Of a stretch of DNA of 64,000 bases, positions 19,181 to 27,483 are shown in pieces (position 1 is the first letter of the stretch; each line of letters starts with the position of its first letter). Source of the DNA: Ichthyosporea sp. XGB-2017a (taxonomy: Eukaryota; Opisthokonta; Ichthyosporea); the NCBI GenBank assembly GCA_002811675.1, contig PDIM01010330.1, positions 65,047-129,046 of the forward strand, in the 5' to 3' direction. The notes beneath the pieces are model-generated. The model was not told where the DNA came from, ran no database searches, and was given only the letters and a program-made list of their open reading frames with translations. A program made the position numbers and the translations under genes.

Positions 19181-20692
19181 ATGAAGATGAGCGACAACGT
19201 CTGTTCAATGGATGTGCTCCCCTATCCCGAGTTTAAAGAGCTGTCAGTGCATCTGACTGAGGTGATTGTTGGCACTGGGTCTCGCCATGACATTGAAGGG
19301 TGTGTGGATGAGTCCTGCACTCAGTGTGGGGATCAGAAGAAATATGGATCTTCTGAGGTTAGTGGGTATGTGGTTCTGGTTATGAATGAGGGAATGCGTA
19401 ATGCTGTAAAGAATATTGTAATTGAGTGTGCTGCGGACTTCGTAGTGACTCCGAAACTGGCTGTTGGAAATACTTCTGAAACTGTTCACCCACTATGGAG
19501 TGAAAAGCAACAAAATGCTTGCGACTTTTCCGATCTTCCGGGAGGTACTTATGACATACCATTTAGCTTTACCCTTCCGCAAAATCTGCCCCAGTCCCTG
19601 GAATTGAACAGTCGCCATGTCAGTAAGGGGTGTATGTTTAAAGGTACAGTGGAATACAACATCAAGGTGACCGTGATTAACAGAAGTGATGACGAAGACT
19701 TTAAAAGGTTGTGCTTTCAGCACTTTGCACCCTTTACAAGGGTGTTTAACAAACTAAATGAATATTGTACCCCCCCTTCAGTAGAAGGCTTGCCTTTTAA
19801 TGAGACTTTTAACTTCACCAAAAATAAGGTTAAGTCCATGGTTTCATTTCCAAATGGCGATTTTGCCATTAACAAAGGCTCTCTGAATCTGTCTTTAAAG
19901 CTTGAAAATCAGTCAAGTAAAGTTGTAAAGGGGGTGTCTACTTCTCTCCATCAAAAACTTTTTACAAAGAATCCTGAAACCGGAATTACCGAGAACCAAA
20001 AATATTGTGTTGGGCAATATAAGAGTGATAATGCCATTCCCGCCAAGAAAGTTGGATGCATTGGCATATCTTTTGACTTGACAGTGCCATATACTGGATG
20101 CGCAACGAGAGCAATGACCGAAGTGGAAAAGTGTGCGGAAGAAAATGATATAAATGCTCTGAAAGCCGTGCTTTGTCCAACATCTTACATCGAAAGCAGC
20201 TATGGCATTGTCAACATCTCCTATGTTGTTGCCATTACCCTTAAAATGAAGTTTGGATCTGACATTTCCTTTGAAGTACCCGTGTTTATATCTGACTACT
20301 ATGGAGAAGAGCAGGAAATTGATTTGTTTTCGAAGTCGAGCATCTCTGGTCGCCATTCCATTTACTCCCTCGATTGCTCTACCGGGTCTGGTAGTGTTAC
20401 TTCGGACGATGAGAGCGATATCGACCTGGCAGAAGAGTTTGTGCAGGTTAATACTTGTGAAAATACCAGAGACTCAAAAGACGAAGTGAAACCTCGCATT
20501 TACCGACAGAAACGGGCAAGGTCAAGGGCCAACTCTACAAAACGAGCTCTTCCTTCTCTGAGAAGGTCTTTGTTCCAGTCGGCCTTTGAGATGCCCCCCT
20601 CTTACAAGGACCTCGGCATGGCCAGTGGCTCATGCACATCAGACGTGGTTCTTCCAGTTTACGATGAAGCTCTTCAAATGAAGGTGCTATAA
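19181..20692 (+). CDS. Alpha-arrestin-like trafficking adaptor with PPxY motif
   Basis: 503 residues from the ATG at 19181 (a second ATG follows at 19187). Two arrestin beta-sandwich halves are visible: residues about 10-190, with GTYDIPFSFTLPQNLPQS and GTVEYNIKVTV, and about 195-375, with SLNLSLKLENQSSKVVKGV, SFDLTVPY and YGIVNISYVVAITLKM. The tail is Ser- and Arg-rich and carries PPSY (about 471-474) plus LPVYDEA near the end; the first is a true PPxY site for NEDD4-type ubiquitin ligases. Alpha-arrestins bridge such ligases to membrane proteins for endocytosis. A small Cys insert near residues 37-50 (CVDESCTQCGDQ) is unusual. AATAAA at 20743-20748. Confidence 0.88.
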   Translation: MKMSDNVCSMDVLPYPEFKELSVHLTEVIVGTGSRHDIEGCVDESCTQCGDQKKYGSSEVSGYVVLVMNEGMRNAVKNIVIECAADFVVTPKLAVGNTSETVHPLWSEKQQNACDFSDLPGGTYDIPFSFTLPQNLPQSLELNSRHVSKGCMFKGTVEYNIKVTVINRSDDEDFKRLCFQHFAPFTRVFNKLNEYCTPPSVEGLPFNETFNFTKNKVKSMVSFPNGDFAINKGSLNLSLKLENQSSKVVKGVSTSLHQKLFTKNPETGITENQKYCVGQYKSDNAIPAKKVGCIGISFDLTVPYTGCATRAMTEVEKCAEENDINALKAVLCPTSYIESSYGIVNISYVVAITLKMKFGSDISFEVPVFISDYYGEEQEIDLFSKSSISGRHSIYSLDCSTGSGSVTSDDESDIDLAEEFVQVNTCENTRDSKDEVKPRIYRQKRARSRANSTKRALPSLRRSLFQSAFEMPPSYKDLGMASGSCTSDVVLPVYDEALQMKVL

Positions 20693-20980
20693 AGGCACAC
20701 GAACACAAAACACAAACACACTCAAATGTATATATTGTAAATAATAAAATCAAAACGATACTCCCACAATTTCAAAGTTTTTGCCTTATTCGTATCGATA
20801 CTCTGTCGATATTTTTTGAATTCCTTGGGACTTTTGGTTGCATAAAGATTCTTTTTGTCCCCGCCTCTGATGTCAGTGCCGCAGATATTTGACGGCGGTA
20901 TATGTGTATAATAATAGAGTCGATTACTCGAGGTCCGAGAATGTAGAGTATATATACTTAAGATTGAGTTGCAGCTTTCG
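20693..20980. other. Spacer before the tRNA array
   Basis: 288 nt containing the arrestin polyadenylation signal and the 5' flank of the first tRNA-His gene. No other feature is seen. Confidence 0.4.
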
Positions 20981-21051
20981 GCAGATATAGTATAACGGTA
21001 GTACTTCACATTGTGGCTGTGACGGCCCAGGTTCGATTCCTGGTATCTGCA
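20981..21051 (+). tRNA. tRNA-His(GTG), copy 1
   Basis: 71 nt including the discriminator A. The 7-bp acceptor stem is GCAGATA paired with TATCTGC, the D stem GTAT/GTAC, the anticodon stem TCACA/TGTGA, the loop TTGTGGC gives anticodon GTG, and the T stem is CCAGG/CCTGG with loop TTCGATT. A T-run terminator follows within 25 nt. The base before position 1 is G in the DNA. Confidence 0.97.
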
Positions 21052-21199
21052 CCTTCTATATCTTTCTTTTTTTTTGCTCTTTGAGCAGTCTCACCCGTAG
21101 TCTCTCTCCCTCCTGTCTCAAATAGATTTGCCCTTTTTTTTTTCAGCAGGAAGTTCTGTTCCATCATTTTTTCCTTTTATTTTCGAACGTGGGCCTTCG

Positions 21200-21270
21200 G
21201 CAGATATAGTATAACGGTAGTACTTCACATTGTGGCTGTGACGGCCCAGGTTCGATTCCTGGTATCTGCA
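21200..21270 (+). tRNA. tRNA-His(GTG), copy 2
   Basis: Identical in sequence to copy 1 and 219 nt downstream of it. The 3' flank, about 150 nt up to the next copy, is also nearly the same as the one after copy 1, so the two arose by a recent tandem duplication of a unit near 215 bp. A T-run follows. Confidence 0.97.
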
Positions 21271-21413
21271 CCTTCTTTATCTTTTTCTTTTTTTTGCTCT
21301 TTGAGCAGTCTCACCCGTAGTCTCCCTCCTGTCTCAAATAGATTTGCCCTTTTTTTTCAGCAGGAAGTTCTGTTCCATCATTTTTGCCTTTTATTTTCGA
21401 ACATGAGCTTTCG

Positions 21414-21484
21414 GCAGATATAGTATAACGGTAGTACTTCACATTGTGGCTGTGACGGCCCAGGTTCGATTCCTGGTATCTGCA
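21414..21484 (+). tRNA. tRNA-His(GTG), copy 3
   Basis: Identical 71-nt gene, 214 nt after copy 2. Its 5' flank (CCTTTTATTTTCGAAC followed by TGAGCTTTCG) matches copies 2 and 4, while its 3' flank has diverged. Confidence 0.97.
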
Positions 21485-21633
21485 CCTTTGTTACCTTTGA
21501 ATCTTTTTTTTGGTCTTCTGGTTTTCTTTCTTCTCAGTTCGTTGTTGCTAGCTAGTTCCTTTGCTAGCGCCTTTTTTTTCAAGATTTATCCGGTGCATTA
21601 CTATTTCCTTTTATTTTCGAACATGAGCTTTCG

Positions 21634-21704
21634 GCAGATATAGTATAACGGTAGTACTTCACATTGTGGCTGTGACGGCCCAGGTTCGATTCCTGGTATC
21701 TGCA
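21634..21704 (+). tRNA. tRNA-His(GTG), copy 4
   Basis: Identical 71-nt gene, 220 nt after copy 3, with the shared 5' flank and a different 3' flank. A pure T-run comes later (about 21751), so termination may be less tight than in copies 1-3. Confidence 0.97.
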
Positions 21705-22211
21705 TTGTCGCTAACCTTCTATTTCTCAGCGGTATCCTAAAGTATCTTCCTTTTTTTTTTTGCTTTTGAAAAGATCCACTATCGCGAGAGCATAAGGCGG
21801 CTTTCTCATTGTTTCATTTTCCACGATGAGTGAATGCCACAATGAGAATTGGCAGATGACCGATGAGATAGGAAAAAATTGACACAATGGTCAGTGACCA
21901 TCCAACAAAGACTGTAATTATTGATTGTTAATTCCTTAGGGTGCCTGACAGGTAAGATATTCTTCTTTCTGTATCTTCCCAAGTTTGAAAATCTCGTTCA
22001 GGCTTGTTTTTTAGCTGCAAGTTTTTCCTCTCGGAATATCAGCACTAACTATTCTTGCGCAGGCGGGTGAAAAGATTTTCTTCCACACACACTCACACTA
22101 ACACAAAAAAAAAGACCAAAACAAAAATAAATCAAACATCAAAGACATACAAATTCCAACCAAATTCGCAAAGCAGAAAAAAAAAAAAAAAAAAAAAAAA
22201 GATAAAGAAGG
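21705..22211. other. Spacer between tRNA copies 4 and 5
   Basis: About 500 nt ending in an A-run (22178-22200) that is the T-run terminator of the inverted tRNA. A short Lys-rich open frame here is an artefact of the A-runs. No gene is seen. Confidence 0.4.
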
Positions 22212-22282
22212 TGCAGATACCAGGAATCGAACCTGGGCCGTCACAGCCACAATGTGAAGTACTACCGTTATACTATATCTGC
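22212..22282 (-). tRNA. tRNA-His(GTG), copy 5, inverted
   Basis: Same 71-nt gene on the minus strand, 507 nt from copy 4. Its 3' flank (CTTCTTTATCTTTT on its own strand) resembles the sequence after copy 2, so it probably came from that unit by an inverted duplication. Confidence 0.97.
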
Positions 22283-22483
22283 CGAAAGCTAAGGTGATTA
22301 AATGGGATTATATACCACACACACCCACAGCTCCCCTTCCCCCTCTCCCTTTTTGCCCCCAGCTGTGCTTTATATCTATCTCGGCCTCTGCCTTATACAC
22401 GTTTTGTTTTGATTCACTCGGGCTTTGTTGTTGGTAGATTCTTATCTGTGTGCATAGAGGGAGAGGAAGGGTGTGTGTGTATA

Positions 22484-24037
22484 ATGGGGGTTTCTTCTAA
22501 TCGTTCCGTTCCCAATTCCACTGTGGACTCTGAAGATTTTGATAATACAAGTGATGCAGATTTGTCAAAAAACGGCAGTGCTAATCTTGTTAAGAGCAGT
22601 AGCAATAGTGTCAATAATACCGCATCAGTAGCAAATATATCGTTCCCGTGGAGAAAAACTCATAGTCATTATGAATCGTATAAAGCGCGTACACAAAAAG
22701 AGGCAACAGATCGGGCCGTTTTGGCACATCGAACTGGGGGCCATGACGGGCAGTTTGGCAAAGGTGTCAAGCAAGTAAAATCTGTGTTTTCAGTTCTCTC
22801 GTACTACCTTGGTGGTTGTTTTTGTGAATATGTTGTACAGCCTCAAGCGTTAAAGTTGATTAGTGAAGGAGATTTGGAAAGCTTTGGAAAGTTACTTGAT
22901 GTGTGCGGAAACAGTCCAGTTCATAGTCGATATGCGGGCTATACCCTTTTGCACTATGTAGGCCTTTTTAAATATAATGGTAGATCTGCTGAATTTGCAA
23001 AGTTATTACTTGAGAGAGGCGCCAACATCAATGCCAAAAAGAGCTTTAGTTTGATATGTCCATTTTTTTACGTGCGCAATATCGACACGGTCATATACGA
23101 GAGGGGGGAGCATACTAATAGTGTGCGTGGATATGTTGGCCAACATCAATGCACTCACATTGACTCGATCAAGAGCATTCCAAAAGTTCATTTTTTTAGC
23201 ATGAATCTTTGGACTACCTTTTTAAAGCAAGTGACCTTTGCAGTTGTGTTTCTAGTTGTGTATTTGATTCCTGTGTTTGGATGGTACTTGTGGTACGAAA
23301 TTAACATTTCCAATATGTATGAAACACCTCTACATGCTGCTGCAAATCATTTTGATGTAGGACTTATCCTTTTCCTTTGTCAGTATTATGAGAGCATTAG
23401 TAAAGCACCAAAAGACGGTATTACTAAATATGTAAATAGTAAGAGAATGGACAAGTTAACCCCACTTCATCTTGCCATTCGATGCTTAAACGAAGATGCC
23501 ACGTTCGTTCTACTAAGGTATGGGGCCGATCCTCTTTTTGGGGACAGCAAAAAGCGAATTTCGAAACAAGGTAGAGAGTTTGTTGCCCGCCAATTAGTGT
23601 ATGGTAATCATTGTTGCCCGGACAAGAGTTTGTTTTCTTTCTACATGTGCCCTCTCGAATACGTACACTCGCTTCTCCGAGCCAGTTTACCTTCAAAGAC
23701 CAAAGGTGCTGTCAGAGGACTTAAGAACGGAGATTGTGAAAAGGTTTTTGATTTGATAAAGTCGTTCAACGAATCATTTTTTGAAAAAGATGGGGATTTG
23801 ATTGTGAAACCTTCAAAAGAAAAAATCGAGGAGTTTATGGAGTTATACACAGGTTTAAGAATGGGAAATTCTTCATATTCTTTAGCCACAATTGATTTTA
23901 TGCTTTTGCTGTATATTTTTAAGCCTTTTGTATTCCACAACATAAATAAGGGGTGTAGTAATGTGGGTTCAGATAGCAATGTTAATGAGTATAGTAGCAG
24001 TGTGGAGATTGAGCATAGTAGAGCTACTTTAATCTGA
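22484..24037 (+). CDS. Ankyrin-repeat protein with one membrane-spanning segment
   Basis: 517 residues from the ATG at 22484, starting MGVSSN, which is a possible but weak myristoylation site because position 6 is Asn. Residues 1-70 are Ser/Asn-rich. Ankyrin-type units appear at about 123-186 (GYTLLHYVG, then AKLLLERGANINAK) and 278-350 (YETPLHAAANHFDVGLILFL and LTPLHLAIRCLNEDATFVLL). Between them lies a hydrophobic helix (about 247-272, VTFAVVFLVVYLIPVFGWYL). The C-terminal 120 residues are not recognised. A membrane segment in the middle of an ankyrin domain is unusual; it could be a hairpin or a buried helix. Converges on the next gene with a 110-nt spacer. Confidence 0.75.
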   Translation: MGVSSNRSVPNSTVDSEDFDNTSDADLSKNGSANLVKSSSNSVNNTASVANISFPWRKTHSHYESYKARTQKEATDRAVLAHRTGGHDGQFGKGVKQVKSVFSVLSYYLGGCFCEYVVQPQALKLISEGDLESFGKLLDVCGNSPVHSRYAGYTLLHYVGLFKYNGRSAEFAKLLLERGANINAKKSFSLICPFFYVRNIDTVIYERGEHTNSVRGYVGQHQCTHIDSIKSIPKVHFFSMNLWTTFLKQVTFAVVFLVVYLIPVFGWYLWYEINISNMYETPLHAAANHFDVGLILFLCQYYESISKAPKDGITKYVNSKRMDKLTPLHLAIRCLNEDATFVLLRYGADPLFGDSKKRISKQGREFVARQLVYGNHCCPDKSLFSFYMCPLEYVHSLLRASLPSKTKGAVRGLKNGDCEKVFDLIKSFNESFFEKDGDLIVKPSKEKIEEFMELYTGLRMGNSSYSLATIDFMLLLYIFKPFVFHNINKGCSNVGSDSNVNEYSSSVEIEHSRATLI

Positions 24038-24147
24038 GACAGTTTATTAGATAGTGTTGTAATTTTAAAAGCCGCTACGTTCTTGGCTTTCTCTTGTGAA
24101 AAAGGATGAGGAGTGTTGCATTTTTTGTGTGTTTCATCTTCTTACTT

Positions 24148-27100
24148 TTACTTTTCTACCGCGTGTATTCCCGCACCCGCTTCGATAACAACTGGCTGAT
24201 GGATATCAGCCTCAGCCATTTCGATACATTCGTTTTTATGCCTGTTTGCGATTTGTGTCAATTCACATGGTACACATTCGCCACCAAGTATGGAGATACC
24301 AAAGTTTGCCTTGAATATCGTTCCTTCTCTGCATTTCGGCACGCAGGTGTTATCTGGACTTGCAACTTCGTGCCCTTGACATGCAACGCAATTGCCCATA
24401 CCTAAGCCTACCCCAAAAAAGTCTAATTCTGTCCATACACTGTTAAAGTTGTCTTTACACTTGTGATAGCATGTATTGTCTTCCGAATTTAGATACTCGT
24501 AAGCGTGGCATTTTACACAGCCTTTGTCTTTATCAGACCAATACGAATCTTTGGCATGCCTGCATCGATGCCCACACCGATACCCAATGGAAATGTTACT
24601 TTTAATTTCCTGCACTAGTTCTTCGTGGCTCTTACTATCACACGTAATGTGGGGCATACATTCATTTTTCTTCATATTAATAGTTGAGGTATTGGGGTCA
24701 CACGGAACACATTTACGTTTTCCAGGAAGGTAGATTTCTCCTTGTTCGCAGTGAGACTTGCAGGGGTGTGGGAATTGACTGGCATCCAGGAACTCGTGAG
24801 CTCCATCGCATTTACCGGGTACTGGCTCACATGTGTTTTTCTCTTTGTTTAGACGTGCGAACTCGCCACATTCTTTGCAAATATCATCTTCCCAGACAGC
24901 ATTACAGATTCTGTTGTGGGTTTGGCATTTGTGGACGCAACGAAGGGGAAATACATCGGCTGGCACGTACATGTGTGGAGGACAGGCATCCTCATGAATG
25001 ACGCACGCGTTCGTTTCCCTATTGGCCACACCGAACGTGCCGCACGGAAAACACCAATCCACAAGCTTTGCATTCTGTATTCTGAAGTGAAGAATCTCGT
25101 TTTCTCGAGTGCATCTGTGAATGCATTTATATTCATCTTTTTCTTCATCAAAGAACAGGCCTTCGAAATCATTGAAACAGCGTGGTTTTCTTGCCTTGCA
25201 TTTGTTCTGGGTTCGCGAAACAAAGTGAGTGTCTTTGCATTCAACGCAACGTTTTTCTTCAGTTGACCAGTATTTGTTGCCTTGATCCCTACACTTGTGC
25301 ATGCACGTGAACTCAAGTCCATCTTCATTAACGGACACGACTTCATGCCAAGGATGTTTGCACCTGCCTTGCACAATTTCACACTTGTTTTCTTTTACAT
25401 TCACTTCAGTGAGGTGGGAGCATTCGATACATGAGCCCCCTCGGTGGACATGGTTGTAGTGACCATGGTAAGGACATGTGTAAGTACATTTGTAAGGGTT
25501 GGAAACTGGATCCCAGTTATCTACATTAGTTTTCTCTTGATCAACCACCATATGCTTAGGGCAAGCGTCATCCTTGGGTTTGCATGTATAACCATCTACG
25601 TAACCAAACTGTTTGTCAGTACAGTCATGACAAGTACCTTTATATTTTACTTGATCGGGGTTACATTCATTTAGGCATTTATAACGGTTGGTGATGGGAT
25701 GATATGTGCTTGGGGTAACACTGGCATCGAAAACAGTGTGCTCGGGACAAAATTCGGGATCTGGAATGCATTGATTTTTTTCAAAGTCGGCCCTTGAGTC
25801 GTAGCACGGCATGCATTTGTTCCTGTCTGAGAACCAAATAAACGTGTTATTGTCTTCATCTGTAACACCTTCGCAACGATGTATACATTGGGCCTTGTGG
25901 CCTTTAGTAAAGCTTTGATGATGATTTTTATCAGGGTCTGGCATCAACCAGTCACGGTGTGAGCACGTATTCTCTCCAACCTCGCACTTATTTGTTTTTG
26001 CGTTCAGAATACCTCCATTTATGCAGTGTTGGCATTTTTTTGTCTTCATGTTGTAAAAAGAGTTCTCAAAGCCCCCTTTCACACATTTATGTATACATCC
26101 ATACATTATCAAAGTTTGCTTGTCTTGGTCTATGCTCAATTCATAAGCACTTGTTTCGGTTGCATCTGAAAAATATGCATCTTCAGATTCGGATTCTGTC
26201 ATAAAATTTCGTATATCTTCAAATTTTTTGCAAAGATCAGGTTTAGGATGGCAATGATTATACAAAGAATTACTGTTCTGGTCACAAGGAGCACACGAAC
26301 CATCCGGTTTCATGTAATGGTTTTTAAACTTTCTGCATTTACTCAGACACTCAAATTTTACTGGCTGAGAGGAATAAAAGTCTGGATCCTTATCTGCTCC
26401 GAGCATTACTGGCTCCTTGTAAGGCAGCCTACATAAGTATTTTTCGGTGCTACACAGGTTTCGAAGCGGATACAGCTTGGACCCCTTAGGACATGCTTTG
26501 CAAAAATGGGAAGTATAGCTATTATTTGAAACAGCAATGGCAGGCTTTCTAGCGCAAAAGTTTTCTCCATTCTCATCCAAATACGGTGCCAGCTTTGTAC
26601 TGTTCTTTTTGGCAGCTTCCTTTTCTTGCTCCGCTACTTTGCTTTTAAGAAGCGCAACAGGCAACGTTTTGGTCTGTTTATCATTTGCAATCCCTTCTCC
26701 ACTCTCTTTACTGTCCTGTGACTTGTAAAAGTGCTTAATTTTTCCCTTGGGGACAACTGATGATACCAAATCTTTGACCTTGAGTAAATGATCATTTACA
26801 TCCTCACTTATTACGCCGCTGAACAATTTGTTTGAAGAATCTACGTCCGTACCGCCAAAATTTTTGATCGCTTTAATATGTTCCTTGTAGTACCTATCCC
26901 AATCCGCGTTCTCTGCTTCGGCATCTTCCTGAGAAAGTGGCTTGTCTGTTCTAGTGGTTGGCCTCGACTCCTTCGTATTTCCATTTGGTGTGGGGATATT
27001 CAGCTCTTCCAGCTTCTTGCCTGATTTTGTTATATCTGCAGGCGCCTGTTTAAGTTCTTTAAGATCAACCTTCTCAATTTCTTCAGCCTTGGGGTTATTA

Positions 27101-27483
27101 GTAGAAAACGCTTTATCTTTCAGCTCTTGCTTCGCAAAAGGGGGATCAGGTTGCGCTAATGTCATCTTCAGTGTTGGAGCTGAACGACTTTCAGTTATGT
27201 TAACACATGCTCCTGCTGATACTTTCTGCCCCTCCAGGCAGTCGCTGTCTTGGGTGGGAACTTTTTTATCGGTGGTACCGTTCCCATCGTCTTTGGTGGC
27301 GAAATACACAACCACGCCTATAACGACTGCTAAAGCAATGAGACAAAAAATTACTATGAATATCTTGTTCGTGACAATTCGCTGCAATGAGTTTTTCTCC
27401 GGTGGTAGATCACTATTCGTTGGGCGGACTGTGTCGTCAGGCCCAAAGTCATCATCATAAAGGCGCTGATGTTTCTGTGACAT
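24148..27483 (-). CDS. Large type II membrane protein with Cys/His-rich repeats
   Basis: 1,111 residues. The N-terminus (1-40) is charged and cytoplasmic in character, followed by a single helix at 41-62 (IFIVIFCLIALAVVIGVVVY) with no cleavable signal, so the rest should be outside the cell or in the lumen. Residues 63-310 are low-complexity. From about 320 to the end there are about 12 repeats of 55-75 residues with a C-[IVMLG]-[HNY]-x-C motif (such as CIHKC, CIHRC, CMHKC, CVHKC, CGHRC), then about 15-20 residues later CxxC (CMPC, CVEC, CVPC), then N-x(2-4)-N-x-C-x-P. This resembles growth-factor-receptor Cys-rich modules in style, but I recognise no named family. N-glycosylation sequons are present. 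It is single-exon and lies head-to-head, 3 kb away, with the Zn2Cys6 gene. Confidence 0.85.
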   Translation of the reverse strand: MSQKHQRLYDDDFGPDDTVRPTNSDLPPEKNSLQRIVTNKIFIVIFCLIALAVVIGVVVYFATKDDGNGTTDKKVPTQDSDCLEGQKVSAGACVNITESRSAPTLKMTLAQPDPPFAKQELKDKAFSTNNPKAEEIEKVDLKELKQAPADITKSGKKLEELNIPTPNGNTKESRPTTRTDKPLSQEDAEAENADWDRYYKEHIKAIKNFGGTDVDSSNKLFSGVISEDVNDHLLKVKDLVSSVVPKGKIKHFYKSQDSKESGEGIANDKQTKTLPVALLKSKVAEQEKEAAKKNSTKLAPYLDENGENFCARKPAIAVSNNSYTSHFCKACPKGSKLYPLRNLCSTEKYLCRLPYKEPVMLGADKDPDFYSSQPVKFECLSKCRKFKNHYMKPDGSCAPCDQNSNSLYNHCHPKPDLCKKFEDIRNFMTESESEDAYFSDATETSAYELSIDQDKQTLIMYGCIHKCVKGGFENSFYNMKTKKCQHCINGGILNAKTNKCEVGENTCSHRDWLMPDPDKNHHQSFTKGHKAQCIHRCEGVTDEDNNTFIWFSDRNKCMPCYDSRADFEKNQCIPDPEFCPEHTVFDASVTPSTYHPITNRYKCLNECNPDQVKYKGTCHDCTDKQFGYVDGYTCKPKDDACPKHMVVDQEKTNVDNWDPVSNPYKCTYTCPYHGHYNHVHRGGSCIECSHLTEVNVKENKCEIVQGRCKHPWHEVVSVNEDGLEFTCMHKCRDQGNKYWSTEEKRCVECKDTHFVSRTQNKCKARKPRCFNDFEGLFFDEEKDEYKCIHRCTRENEILHFRIQNAKLVDWCFPCGTFGVANRETNACVIHEDACPPHMYVPADVFPLRCVHKCQTHNRICNAVWEDDICKECGEFARLNKEKNTCEPVPGKCDGAHEFLDASQFPHPCKSHCEQGEIYLPGKRKCVPCDPNTSTINMKKNECMPHITCDSKSHEELVQEIKSNISIGYRCGHRCRHAKDSYWSDKDKGCVKCHAYEYLNSEDNTCYHKCKDNFNSVWTELDFFGVGLGMGNCVACQGHEVASPDNTCVPKCREGTIFKANFGISILGGECVPCELTQIANRHKNECIEMAEADIHQPVVIEAGAGIHAVEK

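Larger units (their letters stand above)
20981..21704 (+). repeat. Tandem array of four tRNA-His units
   Basis: Repeat period is 214-220 nt. The tRNA part is fully conserved in all units. The spacer after copies 1 and 2 is near-identical (GCTCTTTGAGCAGTCTCACC and following), and a 33-nt 5' flank is shared by copies 2-4. Partial spacer divergence with perfect genes implies selection or gene conversion. Confidence 0.9.

Noticed and set aside
20981-22282. CRISPR-like array
   Set aside because: The regularly spaced identical units are complete tRNA-His genes in a eukaryotic genome, not direct repeats with spacers.
24106-27460. Many plus-strand frames opposite the Cys-rich gene
   Set aside because: They are shadows of the minus-strand gene, with no independent starts, domains or splice signals.
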